DNA of 64,000 nt from Prochlorococcus sp. AG-418-D13 (GTDB lineage: Bacteria; Cyanobacteriota; Cyanobacteriia; PCC-6307; Cyanobiaceae), in contig QCLU01000002.1 of the NCBI GenBank assembly GCA_003214315.1, positions 124,001 through 188,000 on the forward strand. The letters are read 5' to 3'. Of the stretch, positions 41,968 to 51,357 are shown piece after piece (positions within the stretch are counted from its first letter, which is position 1; every line of letters starts with the position of its first letter). The notes beneath the pieces were generated by a model. The model had not been told where the DNA came from, made no database searches, and was given only the letters and a program-made list of their open reading frames with translations. The position numbers and the translations under genes are program-made.

Positions 41968-43509
41968 TTAATCTGATGCACCAAGGAATAATCTATATGT
42001 ATCGTTCTGAGTTTCATTCCAGAATTTATAGCCTAAAATTCTTACAAATTTATTCCACTCTAAAATCTCATTTTTATCGATCAAAACTCCAATAACAATT
42101 TTCCCTACATCAGCCCCATAATTCCTGTAGTGAAATACGCTTATAGACCAATTAGATTTCATATTATTTAAGAAGTTTATTAATGCGCCAGGCCTTTCAG
42201 GAAACTCAAATCTGTATAAAAGTTCAATAAAGTTTCTATATTCCAACTCTTTAAAATTCCTTGGTAATCTTCCACCTACCATATGTCTGAGATGATTTTT
42301 AGATAATTCATCATCACTTATGTCAATAAATGAGTACTCAGAATTTTTAAATACATTTAATAAATTTTTTTTATCATTTAAACCATAGACTTGAACTCCT
42401 ACAAAGATCTGTGCATTCTTAGAATTCGACATCCTATAGCTAAATTCAGTTAAATTTCTATTATCAAGTAACTTACAAAAATCAATTAGACTACCAGCAC
42501 GTTCAGGAATTTCAACAGCCATCATTACTTCTTTACACTCTCCAAGTTCTGCTCTTTCTGCTACAAATCTAAGCCTCTCAAAATTCATATTTGCACCACA
42601 TGCAATCGCAACCATTTTTCTATTTGAATGATTTGAATTTAGAATATCTTTTTTCATTCCCGCTATTGATAAGGCACCTGCGGGCTCTAATATTGATCTA
42701 GTATCCTCAAAAACATCTTTTATAGCAGCACAGATTTCGTCAGTATTAACCCTAATCATCTTATCTATATATTTTCTACCAATATCAAAAGTATTTTTAC
42801 CAATTTTTTTTACCGCCACTCCATCTGCAAATTGACCTACAGAAGATAGTTCCACAATTTTTGATTCTTCCAAGGATTTTGTCATGGCATCTGCGTCTTC
42901 AGGCTCTACGCCAATTATTTTTACTTCTGGCCATATTTTTTTAATGTATAGAGATATTCCTGATATCAATCCACCACCGCCAACAGCAATATAAATTGCG
43001 TAAGGTTTTTCCTTTAGTTGCTGTTCAAGTTCAATAGCTATAGTTCCTTGTCCCGCAATAACATCTGGATCATCGAATGGATGAATAAAACATAAATTTC
43101 TTTCTTGACTAATCTTTATTGCCTCTTTATAAGTTTCATCATAATTATCACCAAATAATATAACTTTTGCTTTTAGATTTTTTACGGCGTTAACTTTTAC
43201 TATAGGTGTTGTAACTGGCATTAATATGGTTGCTTGGCAATTTAACTTGAGAGCACTAAGCGCAACTCCTTGAGCATGATTACCGGCACTTGAAGTAATT
43301 ACTCCTTGAGTAAGCTGAGATTTACTGAGCTTACTCATCTTGTTATATGCCCCTCTTATTTTGAATGAAAATACATCTTGAAGATCTTCTCTTTTTAGAA
43401 AAACTTCATTATTAAGTGTATTACTTAAATTATGAGCTTTCTCTAGCGGTGTTTTTTTTGCTACTTCATAGACTTCAGCTTGAAGTATTTTTTTAAAATA
43501 ATCATTCAT
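41968..43509 (-). CDS. ilvA: Threonine ammonia-lyase, biosynthetic
   Basis: PLP enzyme converting threonine to 2-oxobutanoate, the first step of isoleucine synthesis. The PLP lysine is in VFSFKIRGAYNKM near residue 50, the cofactor-binding SSAGNHAQGVALSA near residue 83, and the glycine loop in YIAVGGGGLISGISLYIKK near residue 182. The C-terminal ~190 residues hold two ACT-like regulatory repeats (MMAVEIPERAGSLIDFCKLL and YRFEFPERPGALINFLNN) for isoleucine/valine feedback. 513 residues, ATG at 43509, divergent from dxs. scpB lies downstream on the same strand. Confidence 0.97.
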   Translation of the reverse strand: MNDYFKKILQAEVYEVAKKTPLEKAHNLSNTLNNEVFLKREDLQDVFSFKIRGAYNKMSKLSKSQLTQGVITSSAGNHAQGVALSALKLNCQATILMPVTTPIVKVNAVKNLKAKVILFGDNYDETYKEAIKISQERNLCFIHPFDDPDVIAGQGTIAIELEQQLKEKPYAIYIAVGGGGLISGISLYIKKIWPEVKIIGVEPEDADAMTKSLEESKIVELSSVGQFADGVAVKKIGKNTFDIGRKYIDKMIRVNTDEICAAIKDVFEDTRSILEPAGALSIAGMKKDILNSNHSNRKMVAIACGANMNFERLRFVAERAELGECKEVMMAVEIPERAGSLIDFCKLLDNRNLTEFSYRMSNSKNAQIFVGVQVYGLNDKKNLLNVFKNSEYSFIDISDDELSKNHLRHMVGGRLPRNFKELEYRNFIELLYRFEFPERPGALINFLNNMKSNWSISVFHYRNYGADVGKIVIGVLIDKNEILEWNKFVRILGYKFWNETQNDTYRLFLGASD

Positions 43510-43580
43510 ATATATATTTTTAGCATTAATTATTAATCTAATAAAACATTACATGATCTATTTCAAAAAAAATACTTATT

Positions 43581-43609
43581 TTGCACCTCGGCGTTTTAGA
43601 TTATATAGA
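43581..43609 (+). promoter_or_regulatory. Possible sigma-70-type promoter of dxs
   Basis: TTGCAC (43581-43586) and TATAGA (43604-43609) are separated by exactly 17 bases. A start near 43616 would leave a leader of about ten bases before the dxs ATG at 43626. The -35 match is weak and the -10 match moderate. Confidence 0.4.
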
Positions 43610-43625
43610 TACTAATTTTTGATAA

Positions 43626-45515
43626 ATGCTTTTAAGTGAGTTAAGTCATCCAAATCAACTTCATGGCTTATCAGTTTCACAATTAGAGGAAATTGCTTGT
43701 CAAATTAGAGAAAGACATCTTCAGGTAGTATCTACTAGTGGAGGACATCTTGGTCCTGGATTAGGTGTAGTTGAGCTGACATTGGCGTTATATCAAACTC
43801 TTGATCTTGATTTTGATAAAGTTGTTTGGGATGTTGGACATCAAGGTTATCCTCATAAACTAATAACAGGACGTTTCAGTCAATTTGATTCACTTAGACA
43901 ACAAAATGGAGTAGCTGGATATCTAAAAAGAAGTGAAAGTAAATTTGATCATTTTGGTGCTGGACATGCAAGCACTTCTATTTCTGCTGCTTTAGGAATG
44001 GCAATAGCAAGAGATAAAAAAGGTGAAAATTACAAATGTGTCGCTGTTATTGGAGATGGAGCATTAACTGGAGGAATGGCATTAGAAGCGATAAATCATG
44101 CAGGTCACTTACCAAATACTCCTTTAGTTGTAGTATTAAACGATAATGATATGTCTATCTCACCTCCAGTTGGAGCTCTGTCTTCTTACTTAAATAAGGT
44201 AAGAGTTAGTCCACCGTTAAAATTTTTGTCTGATAGTGTACAAGAAAGTGTAAAAAATATCCCCTTAATTGGTAAGGATATTCCAGAAGAACTAAAAAAT
44301 ATTAAGGGGAGCGTGAGACGACTAGCTGTTCCTAAAGTTGGAGCTGTTTTTGAAGAACTTGGATTTACTTATATGGGGCCAATTAACGGCCATGATATTG
44401 GAAATTTAGTTAATACTTTTAATGCTGCTCATAAACTTAAAAAACCTGTACTTGTGCATGTAGTCACAACAAAAGGAAAGGGTTACCCTTATGCAGAAGC
44501 TGATCAAGTTGGTTATCATGCTCAGTCTGCATTTGATCTGACAACTGGGAAATCTATTCCATCAAAGAAACCTAAACCTGTTAGTTATAGTAAAATTTTT
44601 GGTCAAACCTTATTAAAAATATGTGAGCAAGATAGCAAAGTCGTTGGTATTACAGCTGCAATGGCTACAGGTACTGGTTTAGATATATTACAAAAAAATA
44701 TCCCTGATCAATATATCGATGTAGGAATAGCAGAACAACATGCAGTTACTCTTGCGGCAGGAATGTCTTGCGATGGTCTTAAACCTGTTGTAGCTATTTA
44801 TAGTACTTTTCTTCAACGTGCTTTCGACCAATTAATTCATGATGTAGGGATACAAAATTTACCTGTATCATTCGTACTTGATAGAGCTGGGATAGTTGGA
44901 GCTGACGGTCCTACTCACCAAGGTCAGTACGACATCAGTTATATGAGATCCATACCTAATTTTGTATTGATGGCTCCAAAGGATGAGTCTGAGTTACAGA
45001 GAATGTTAATAACTTCAATAAACCATAACGGTCCTACAGCTCTAAGAATACCCAGAGGCTCTGGATTAGGAGTGGCTGTAATGGATGAGGGTTGGGAACC
45101 TTTGAATATAGGCGAAGCTGAAATACTTGAAGAAGGAGAAGATATTTTAATTATTGCTTATGGATCAATGGTCGCATCGGCTATTGAAACAGCAAAGATC
45201 CTAAAAAATATGAAAATTAACGCATGCATTGTTAATGCAAGATTTGTGAAACCTCTCGATAAAAATCTTATTATGCCATTAGCAAGTAGGATTCAAAAAG
45301 TAGTAACAATGGAAGAAGGAACCCTAATAGGTGGATTTGGTTCCGCAATAGTTGAATTGTTTAACGATAATGAAGTAAACATTCCCGTATACAGGATAGG
45401 TATACCTGATGTTTTAGTTGATCATGCTTCACCTGATCAGAGTAAAGAAAAATTAGGACTTATGCCTGATCAGATGGCAGACAATATTGTTAAAAAATTT
45501 AAGTTAGATAATTAA
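43626..45515 (+). CDS. dxs: 1-deoxy-D-xylulose-5-phosphate synthase
   Basis: Condenses pyruvate and glyceraldehyde 3-phosphate with thiamine diphosphate, the rate-setting first step of the MEP isoprenoid pathway. The 629 residues show [22 protein letters not shown], the TPP motif [23 protein letters not shown]...[11 protein letters not shown] (GDG to N), then [18 protein letters not shown] and [22 protein letters not shown] transketolase C-terminal domain ends the protein. ATG at 43626. It is a single-gene unit, convergent with psaK after ~20 bases and divergent from ilvA. Confidence 0.98.
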   Translation: MLLSELSHPNQLHGLSVSQLEEIACQIRERHLQVVSTSGGHLGPGLGVVELTLALYQTLDLDFDKVVWDVGHQGYPHKLITGRFSQFDSLRQQNGVAGYLKRSESKFDHFGAGHASTSISAALGMAIARDKKGENYKCVAVIGDGALTGGMALEAINHAGHLPNTPLVVVLNDNDMSISPPVGALSSYLNKVRVSPPLKFLSDSVQESVKNIPLIGKDIPEELKNIKGSVRRLAVPKVGAVFEELGFTYMGPINGHDIGNLVNTFNAAHKLKKPVLVHVVTTKGKGYPYAEADQVGYHAQSAFDLTTGKSIPSKKPKPVSYSKIFGQTLLKICEQDSKVVGITAAMATGTGLDILQKNIPDQYIDVGIAEQHAVTLAAGMSCDGLKPVVAIYSTFLQRAFDQLIHDVGIQNLPVSFVLDRAGIVGADGPTHQGQYDISYMRSIPNFVLMAPKDESELQRMLITSINHNGPTALRIPRGSGLGVAVMDEGWEPLNIGEAEILEEGEDILIIAYGSMVASAIETAKILKNMKINACIVNARFVKPLDKNLIMPLASRIQKVVTMEEGTLIGGFGSAIVELFNDNEVNIPVYRIGIPDVLVDHASPDQSKEKLGLMPDQMADNIVKKFKLDN

Positions 45516-45534
45516 AAATTTAATAAATAAATTT

Positions 45535-45795
45535 TTATAAAACACCTCGTGAGGCTAATCCTAAGATTGCTCCAATTCCGAAAATATGACCTAGGCAATT
45601 AGCACCTACAACTGATGCGTGACTTAAACCACCATAGAATTTTGAATTAGGTATTTCAAAACCTTCATTAGGTTTTCTTATTGTTGCTCTAGCAATTGCA
45701 TAAGCAAAAACATTACATGCAATCATTACGACGGCACACTTTGGAGACCAAGAAAAAGTTGCTGGATCTGCAGCTGCAAATAATGTAGTAAACAT
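45535..45795 (-). CDS. psaK: Photosystem I subunit PsaK
   Basis: Peripheral two-helix subunit of photosystem I next to PsaA, involved in antenna docking. The 86 residues contain CNVFAYAIARATIRKPNEG (first helix and stromal loop) and FYGGLSHASVVGANCLGHIFGIGAILGLAS (second helix), the family signature. Helix one is within residues ~18-36. ATG at 45795. The gene is preceded by a 66-base gap and is last in a minus-strand run starting at the ferredoxin gene. It may have its own promoter. Confidence 0.95.
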   Translation of the reverse strand: MFTTLFAAADPATFSWSPKCAVVMIACNVFAYAIARATIRKPNEGFEIPNSKFYGGLSHASVVGANCLGHIFGIGAILGLASRGVL

Positions 45796-45861
45796 AAAAA
45801 ATCGTTATTTTCATATATTCTCTAATACTTTTACCTAAAAAACACAAAATTGTAAAAGGTC

Positions 45862-46197
45862 TTAAGAGTTGTTTACTTCTAAGCTATTTAACAACTTTAT
45901 AAATCCAAACAAAATAACAAAATCACTTAGAGTTAGGAAGGATTCTGCAAAGCCATGCAGGAAGTCAACCTCAACAAGGGTTTTATCATAGTAATTTAGT
46001 ACGAAGATAGATAACAATATAGTTATGAATACGAATAAAACAGTTAAGGAAAATCCTGTTTTCACAAAAATATTAACGGATTTGATTTTATATAAGTAAA
46101 ACAAAAATATTGCATATGGAATTATTGATACTGCGAACAATAATGTGTTATCAATTGAACCTAATTTTTCTATAAATTTAAAAAATAAATCATTCAT
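45862..46197 (-). CDS. DUF3593 membrane protein
   Basis: 111 residues with three or four hydrophobic segments (FAVSIIPYAIFLFYLY; GFSLTVLFVFITILLSIFVLNYY; FLTLSDFVILFGFIKLL). The family is found in cyanobacteria and plant chloroplasts (DUF3593) and usually sits beside DUF2499. The conserved region VDFLHGFAESFLTLSDFVILFGFIK is present. ATG at 46197, overlapping the DUF2499 gene by eight bases, a sign of translational coupling. Function unknown; a thylakoid role is likely given the distribution. Confidence 0.83.
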   Translation of the reverse strand: MNDLFFKFIEKLGSIDNTLLFAVSIIPYAIFLFYLYKIKSVNIFVKTGFSLTVLFVFITILLSIFVLNYYDKTLVEVDFLHGFAESFLTLSDFVILFGFIKLLNSLEVNNS

Positions 46198-46492
46198 AAG
46201 TCTCTTTTCCTTTAAAAATTATTATTGCTGCTAAGGCTAATGTTGAATTTCCTATAAATGTAAATATTCCTTGAAGTGATACTAGGCCGTAAAGATTTTC
46301 TTGGTTGTCATAGATATGCCAGGTGATCGCACACATAGCACCTATTAAGTTTGGGACCATAGCGAGGCTTAACCAAAAAAATAAATTATATTTTTTATAT
46401 GTAGAAATTTTGTTTATGACTAATATGGCAAAAATCCATTCTATTACTGATGAGATATGTATTAACCAAGTTCCAAATGATAATTCGTGCAA
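46190..46492 (-). CDS. Ycf49-like DUF2499 membrane protein
   Basis: 100 residues with three hydrophobic segments and the family pattern LSFGTWLIHISSVIEWIFAI, FFWLSLAMVPNLIGAMCAITWHIYDN and LQGIFTFIGNSTLALAAII. This matches Ycf49/DUF2499, encoded in some algal plastid genomes and plant nuclei, with no known function. The start is TTG at 46492, four bases after the peroxiredoxin stop. It overlaps the DUF3593 gene. The two DUFs probably act as a pair in the photosynthetic membrane, which is an inference from co-occurrence. Confidence 0.85.
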   Translation of the reverse strand: MHELSFGTWLIHISSVIEWIFAILVINKISTYKKYNLFFWLSLAMVPNLIGAMCAITWHIYDNQENLYGLVSLQGIFTFIGNSTLALAAIIIFKGKETYE

Positions 46493-46496
46493 AATT

Positions 46497-47030
46497 TTAT
46501 ATTTTTTTCTTTAAAACGTTGAGAACTTCTTTAGCATGATTTATAGGTAAAACACTTATCCATCTGTACGAAATTTTCCCATCTGGAGAAATCAAAAAAG
46601 TATTTCTATCTGAGAATGGAGGAATCCAGGAACCATATTTATCACTAATAATTCCGTCAGGATCAGATAATAAAGTGTAGTTTATGGATTTCTCGCTGCA
46701 GAAACTCTCATGAGAATCTTGATTATCAGCGCTAACGCCAATAATTTCGGCATTATATTTTGAAAAATCTTTTTTTAATTCCGAAAAACCTTTAGCTTCA
46801 AGAGTGCAACCTGCTGTAAAATCTTTTGGATAAAAATACATAACTAGCCACTGACCTTCAAAATCACTTAATTCCCATTTTTTTTTTGTTTTTATGTTTT
46901 TATTAAAACCTTCTAACTGAAAGTTAGGAGCATAATCACCAATTTCAGGAGCAAAATCAAAAGAGAAGGCTGAATTACAATTAAATAAAAGAATAAATGC
47001 TATTAATATACTTACAACTAAATTTCTCAT
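46497..47030 (-). CDS. Peroxiredoxin, BCP/PrxQ type, exported
   Basis: Reduces hydroperoxides with a peroxidatic Cys. After an N-terminal signal peptide (residues 1-~23, VVSILIAFILLFNCNSAFS), the AhpC/TSA fold begins GDYAPNFQLEGFN. The active site is YFYPKDFTAGCTLEAKGFSEL (Cys near residue 75); a second Cys in HESFCSEKSINYTLL may resolve the disulfide. The C-terminal strands are complete (RNTFLISPDGKISYRW). It is likely periplasmic or lumenal. The ORF starts at TTG 47033, but the next codon, ATG at 47030, is preferred. It lies five bases after the rpmB stop. Confidence 0.9.
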   Translation of the reverse strand: MRNLVVSILIAFILLFNCNSAFSFDFAPEIGDYAPNFQLEGFNKNIKTKKKWELSDFEGQWLVMYFYPKDFTAGCTLEAKGFSELKKDFSKYNAEIIGVSADNQDSHESFCSEKSINYTLLSDPDGIISDKYGSWIPPFSDRNTFLISPDGKISYRWISVLPINHAKEVLNVLKKKI

Positions 47031-47035
47031 CAAAT

Positions 47036-47272
47036 TTAGAATTTTTTTAAATCAACTCCATTTGATTTAGCAAATTTATCTAAACCTACTTTTTGTATAG
47101 ACTTTAGGGCTTTGGTGCTTATTTTTATATTTACCCATTTTTTGCCCTCTTCCCACCATAGCTTCCTTTTTTGGAGATTAACTTGTTGCAATTTTTTTGT
47201 ACGAATATGTGAGTGACTCACTGCCATCCCGTTATTAGCTTTTGCACCGGTCAGTTCGCAAACTCTTGACAT
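47036..47272 (-). CDS. rpmB: 50S ribosomal protein L28
   Basis: Small subunit of the large ribosomal subunit, near the E site. The 78 residues match the family: [27 protein letters not shown], then [29 protein letters not shown] at 47272, 39 bases after htpG. It is followed five bases later by the peroxiredoxin gene, so it heads or continues a run of small genes ending in psaK. L28 in bacteria is often paired with rpmG, which is not seen here. Confidence 0.97.
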   Translation of the reverse strand: MSRVCELTGAKANNGMAVSHSHIRTKKLQQVNLQKRKLWWEEGKKWVNIKISTKALKSIQKVGLDKFAKSNGVDLKKF

Positions 47273-47311
47273 ATTTATTGATTTATATCTTTAAAAATTC
47301 TAACACATGAC

Positions 47312-49216
47312 TCAATTTGTTGAATTAAGTAATTCTGAAATTAATTCGGCATTATTATTTTGTAAATTAATTATCTGCTCTTGATCTAATCCACCAACTG
47401 AAAGCTTAGCCATATCGTAAACATGATTAGCAATTTTAGATGCCAATGTATTCTCAATAGGATCTTTTTCATCAATAATTATTTTGTTGCCTGTAATTTT
47501 ATTAAGACCAACAATAAGTGGATGTTCTTTGTTAATTAAGAGCACATGATATTCAGGTAAGCCAGGCATTTTTTGTTCCATGTAAGCGCCCATATCATTA
47601 ATTCTTCTCATTTGTTCTGGAAGCAAGATCATGGCTGGTGGAGCATCTTTACTTGAAAGTGACTGCACTTTAACTGTTACTTTTTCATTGTTAAGGGCCT
47701 TAACTATCGTATCTCTAAGATTATCTGTATTTGATTTGCCATCCTTATCTACAATTTCTTTTGTTTCTTTATCTTCTAGTTCATTTATTTCTGAATCTAC
47801 TCTTTGGAATTGATAATCTTCATTTTTACTTTCCAACCATGGAAGAAATTGTGCGTCAATTAAGGGATCTGATTTAATAACTTCTTTATTATCAGATAAA
47901 CAAATATTTAATGCAATAGACTGAGCAATCAAATCTGAACAGTAAATTATTTTTTTAGAATCAGTTAATTTATTTCGCTCCTTGTAATTTGCGAGAGTTG
48001 TGAAATATTTATCATTGGACTTGATGAGGGATTTATTTTCAATATCTTTAGTTAAATCTTTCTCTGAATTTATTATTGTTTCGAAAATTATACTGTTATT
48101 GACTAAATCAGCAAATTTTTCATCTTCGATAGCACCAATTTTAATAAAAGCAGATATTGAATCCCAAATTTCTGCATAAAATTCTGGAGAATTTTTTATC
48201 AAATCCTTCAGTTTATTAGCGATTTTTTTTGAGATAAATGATGATATAGACCTTACTTTTCTATCTGTTTGTAATGCACTTCTACTAACATTTAGGGGTA
48301 TATCTGTAGAGTCAATAACTCCTCTTAGAGGTAAAAGGTATTTTGGTACTATCTCTTTAATTGAATCGCTTACGAATACTTGATTGCAAAATAGTTTTAT
48401 TTCTCCCTTTTCCCAATCAGCTCTACCTGACAACTTTGGAAAATACAATATCCCTTGTATGTCATATGGATAATCTGTATTTAGATGAATCCATAACAGT
48501 GGATCTCCCTGGAAAGGATAAAGGTATTTATATAACTCAATATAATCTTCATCTTTTAATTCACTAGGTTGTTTTCTCCAAGTAGGATATTTCTTATTAA
48601 TTGTCTCTCCTTCTAATAAAACATCTATTGGCATAAAATCACAATATTTTTTTATTAGCGATTTAATCCTTTCAGGCTCGATAAACTCTTTTTCTTCTTC
48701 AAGTAGGTGAAGAATAACATCTGTACCAATTGTCTCTCTTTCTGATTCCTCTAACGTGAAATTTGGCGATCCATCACAAGACCATTTGAAAGCTTTTGAT
48801 TCCCCAATTGCCGACTTAGTTAATATATCTACTCTATCTGCAACCATGAAACTTGAATAAAAACCTAGTCCAAAATGACCTATGAATTCATCATTATCTT
48901 TTTTGTATTTTGTTAGGAATTCTTCAGCACTAGAAAATGCAACTTGATTTATGTACTTCTTAATTTCTTCATCATTCATTCCAATTCCATTATCGGAAAT
49001 TGTTAACGTATTTTTTTCACGGTTAATTGTTATTTTTACTTGAGCCTGCTCAGTATTCTCGCAATCACCTGCCATAGAGGCCATTCTTCTTTTACTAATT
49101 GCGTCAACACCATTACTGACAAGTTCTCTTAAAAAGATTTCATGGTCAGAATATACTGCCTTCTTGATAATTGGGAAAATATTTTCGGTATTAATACGAA
49201 TTTCGCCTTTTTCCAT
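47312..49216 (-). CDS. htpG: Molecular chaperone HtpG (Hsp90)
   Basis: ATP-dependent dimeric chaperone. The N-terminal GHKL ATPase has ELVSNGVDAISKRR, TISDNGIGMNDEEI and GHFGLGFYSSFMVAD. The middle domain has DIPLNVSRSALQTDRKVR. The C-terminal dimerisation domain ends in LLNSTN. The track starts six codons upstream (49234, MFDFFL), but ATG at 49216 (MEKGEIRINTENIF) is the more typical start and gives 634 residues. An imperfectly understood palindrome lies ~65 bases upstream. hisZ precedes it on the same strand. Confidence 0.96.
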   Translation of the reverse strand: MEKGEIRINTENIFPIIKKAVYSDHEIFLRELVSNGVDAISKRRMASMAGDCENTEQAQVKITINREKNTLTISDNGIGMNDEEIKKYINQVAFSSAEEFLTKYKKDNDEFIGHFGLGFYSSFMVADRVDILTKSAIGESKAFKWSCDGSPNFTLEESERETIGTDVILHLLEEEKEFIEPERIKSLIKKYCDFMPIDVLLEGETINKKYPTWRKQPSELKDEDYIELYKYLYPFQGDPLLWIHLNTDYPYDIQGILYFPKLSGRADWEKGEIKLFCNQVFVSDSIKEIVPKYLLPLRGVIDSTDIPLNVSRSALQTDRKVRSISSFISKKIANKLKDLIKNSPEFYAEIWDSISAFIKIGAIEDEKFADLVNNSIIFETIINSEKDLTKDIENKSLIKSNDKYFTTLANYKERNKLTDSKKIIYCSDLIAQSIALNICLSDNKEVIKSDPLIDAQFLPWLESKNEDYQFQRVDSEINELEDKETKEIVDKDGKSNTDNLRDTIVKALNNEKVTVKVQSLSSKDAPPAMILLPEQMRRINDMGAYMEQKMPGLPEYHVLLINKEHPLIVGLNKITGNKIIIDEKDPIENTLASKIANHVYDMAKLSVGGLDQEQIINLQNNNAELISELLNSTN

Positions 49217-49281
49217 TAAAAAAAAATCAAACATTTTAAATCTTATTTCTTAAAAACTAGTTAATCAAGTTTAATTAGGAG

Positions 49282-49297
49282 TATTGTCCGAACAATA
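49282..49297. repeat. Short perfect inverted repeat upstream of htpG
   Basis: TATTGT-CCGA-ACAATA is a perfect six-base inverted repeat with a four-base centre, located 66 bases upstream of the htpG ATG in the hisZ-htpG gap. It is not a CIRCE element (TTAGCACTC-N9-GAGTGCTAA). It could be an operator, though short A/T-rich palindromes occur by chance. Confidence 0.3.
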
Positions 49298-49333
49298 TAT
49301 GAATTTAAAAGTTAAATTAATTTTTAAAAGGTT

Positions 49334-50485
49334 TTATTTAACCCACAAAATCTCACTACAATTATTTTCTTTCATAATTTGATTGGCTTTAGCCAAGTCA
49401 TCACATGGATTTAAATGTAAGACAGCAATATTTCCTTTTTTCTGTTGTAATTTTTGTTCATTCATACCTTTTTCTAACAAATAAGAATCTTTAAACATCA
49501 ATAAAACCTTTTTTTTATCTGTCTTTTCTTCCTTAATTAAATTTCTTAAAATGTCTACTGAAATTGTAAATCCAATCCCATTAAATATTTTCTCATTAGG
49601 ACTATATGATCTTACTAATTCATCATATCTTCCGCCTTTTGCGATGACCCTTTTATTTTTACCATTATCTCCTATTAGTTGAAAAACTATTCCTTCATAT
49701 AAATTCAAGTGAGGTTGAAAAGTGGGATCAAGTTGTAATTTAACACCATATTTATTAGATATTTTTGATAATGTTTCAAATAAAAAATTTAAGTCATCTA
49801 ATGTTTTACTAATACCATATATAGTTTTTAATTTTTTTAATATTGCAATTGGCTCTCCTCGTGTGAATAAAAGATCTTTAAGAATATATTTATCATCTTC
49901 ATCTATTCCTAATTTAGATAAATTATCTTGATCAAAATTAACCAGACTTTTCTTAATTTCTTCAAAATTATTATTCTTATATTTGTTCAGTATCAAGTCC
50001 ATTATTTTTGTTGTGCTTACTAGTAGAAATAAATTACAACCATCCTTCAAATTAATATTATCGATTGAATCAAACAAAATATTAATAACTTCAATTTCTG
50101 GGTATTTTGTATCATATCCAATTAATTCAATTCCACTCTGCAATTTTTCTTGTAACTTAAATGAATTTTTATTATTTTGTTTTTTATCAAAAACCATTCC
50201 ATTTGTAAATAATCTTATGGGTCTTTTCTTATTTATTAATCTAGTAGATGACAATTTAACAATTGATGTTGTCATTTCTGGCCTAAGACATAATGAATTA
50301 TTACTTACTATTCCTACAACCTGATTTTCGTCAATAACGCCACGGCCTTTTATGGTCTCTAAAGTATTTATAAATGAGGGTGAAACCTCTTCATATCCCC
50401 ATAGTTTATAAATACTATTTAAATTATTTATGATGTTTGAGTTATTTTTTACATCGACTAATTTAATTTCCTTTATATCGGTCAT
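49334..50485 (-). CDS. hisZ: ATP phosphoribosyltransferase regulatory subunit HisZ
   Basis: A histidyl-tRNA synthetase paralogue that partners the short HisG and allosterically controls the first step of histidine synthesis. The 383 residues have motif-like segments of class II synthetases: GYEEVSPSFINTLETI, SLCLRPEMTTSIVKLSS, PIRLFTNGMVFDKKQ, ELIGYDTKYPEIEVINIL and VIAKGGRYDELVRSY. There is no anticodon-binding domain of full length, which separates it from HisS. ATG at 50485, 18 bases after the inositol monophosphatase gene. hisG is not in this window. Confidence 0.9.
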   Translation of the reverse strand: MTDIKEIKLVDVKNNSNIINNLNSIYKLWGYEEVSPSFINTLETIKGRGVIDENQVVGIVSNNSLCLRPEMTTSIVKLSSTRLINKKRPIRLFTNGMVFDKKQNNKNSFKLQEKLQSGIELIGYDTKYPEIEVINILFDSIDNINLKDGCNLFLLVSTTKIMDLILNKYKNNNFEEIKKSLVNFDQDNLSKLGIDEDDKYILKDLLFTRGEPIAILKKLKTIYGISKTLDDLNFLFETLSKISNKYGVKLQLDPTFQPHLNLYEGIVFQLIGDNGKNKRVIAKGGRYDELVRSYSPNEKIFNGIGFTISVDILRNLIKEEKTDKKKVLLMFKDSYLLEKGMNEQKLQQKKGNIAVLHLNPCDDLAKANQIMKENNCSEILWVK

Positions 50486-50503
50486 TTTAATATTTAACTA
50501 ATT

Positions 50504-51352
50504 TTAGGTATAGAGATTTTTTTTAAATGGAGAGACTTTATCTAGTTCATTTTTTAATTCATTTTCAAGGTTGGGAGAACAAGCTAAAATTCTTCCTGAA
50601 CTTAAATTAAATTCGCCTGATGGATAATCAGAAATAATACCACCAGCCTCTTTAACAATAATAGCACCGGCCGCTAGGTCCCATACCTCCAATCCTCTTT
50701 CCCAATATCCATCTACCTTACCTGCCGCAACAAATGCTAGATCAACTGCTGCTGCACCTCCTCTTCTAACACCTCTAGTTTTATGTGTTAAATAACAAAA
50801 TTCAGCATAATTATTATCCTCTGTCTCAAATCTGTCATAAGAGAAACCAGTTACGAGTAGACTATCAGAAAGATTTGAAGGACTAGATACTTTAAGTTCA
50901 TTATCATTGCAAAATGATCCTAAACCGATACAGGCTGAATATAGTTCATTTAAATAAGGTACTGATATAGCTCCCATAATTGGCTTGTTTTTATATACAA
51001 GACCAATAGAAGTTCCAAAAAAAGGATATCCATGGGAATAATTTGTTGTACCGTCTAGAGGGTCTATACACCATGTTAAATCCGAAGATTTGTTTAATTT
51101 ACCCGATTCCTCTGCATTGATAGATATGTTTGGGGTCTCTTCTAATAAATATTCTTTTATTTTATTTTCAACTTCCAAATCAACATTGGTTACTAGATCA
51201 CCTTTCCTACCCTTTGATGATATTTTCTGAATTTTATTATAGTTAATTTTTAGAATTTCATTACCAATTTGAGCGGCGTTCTTCGCTATTTCATACAAAC
51301 TGGATAAGTTTACTTGATTTGTAATTTCCTCTATTTCACTTAATTCAAACAT
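50504..51352 (-). CDS. Inositol monophosphatase family protein
   Basis: Mg2+-dependent, Li+-sensitive sugar phosphatase superfamily. The 282 residues carry the metal-site motifs NAEESGKLN (Glu), WCIDPLDGTTNYSHGYPFF (Asp-x-Leu-Asp-Gly-Thr-Thr) and WERGLEVWDLAAGAIIVKEAGG. The substrate may be inositol phosphate, histidinol phosphate (HisN-like) or a nucleotide phosphate (CysQ-like). Adjacency to hisZ makes histidinol phosphate tempting but unproven. ATG at 51352, five bases after the ferredoxin gene. Confidence 0.92.
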   Translation of the reverse strand: MFELSEIEEITNQVNLSSLYEIAKNAAQIGNEILKINYNKIQKISSKGRKGDLVTNVDLEVENKIKEYLLEETPNISINAEESGKLNKSSDLTWCIDPLDGTTNYSHGYPFFGTSIGLVYKNKPIMGAISVPYLNELYSACIGLGSFCNDNELKVSSPSNLSDSLLVTGFSYDRFETEDNNYAEFCYLTHKTRGVRRGGAAAVDLAFVAAGKVDGYWERGLEVWDLAAGAIIVKEAGGIISDYPSGEFNLSSGRILACSPNLENELKNELDKVSPFKKNLYT

Positions 51353-51357
51353 GATAA

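Noticed and set aside
45796-45861. CTTTTAC/GTAAAAG hairpin upstream of psaK as a terminator
   Set aside because: Only seven A/T-rich pairs with a long loop and no clear T run; could be chance.
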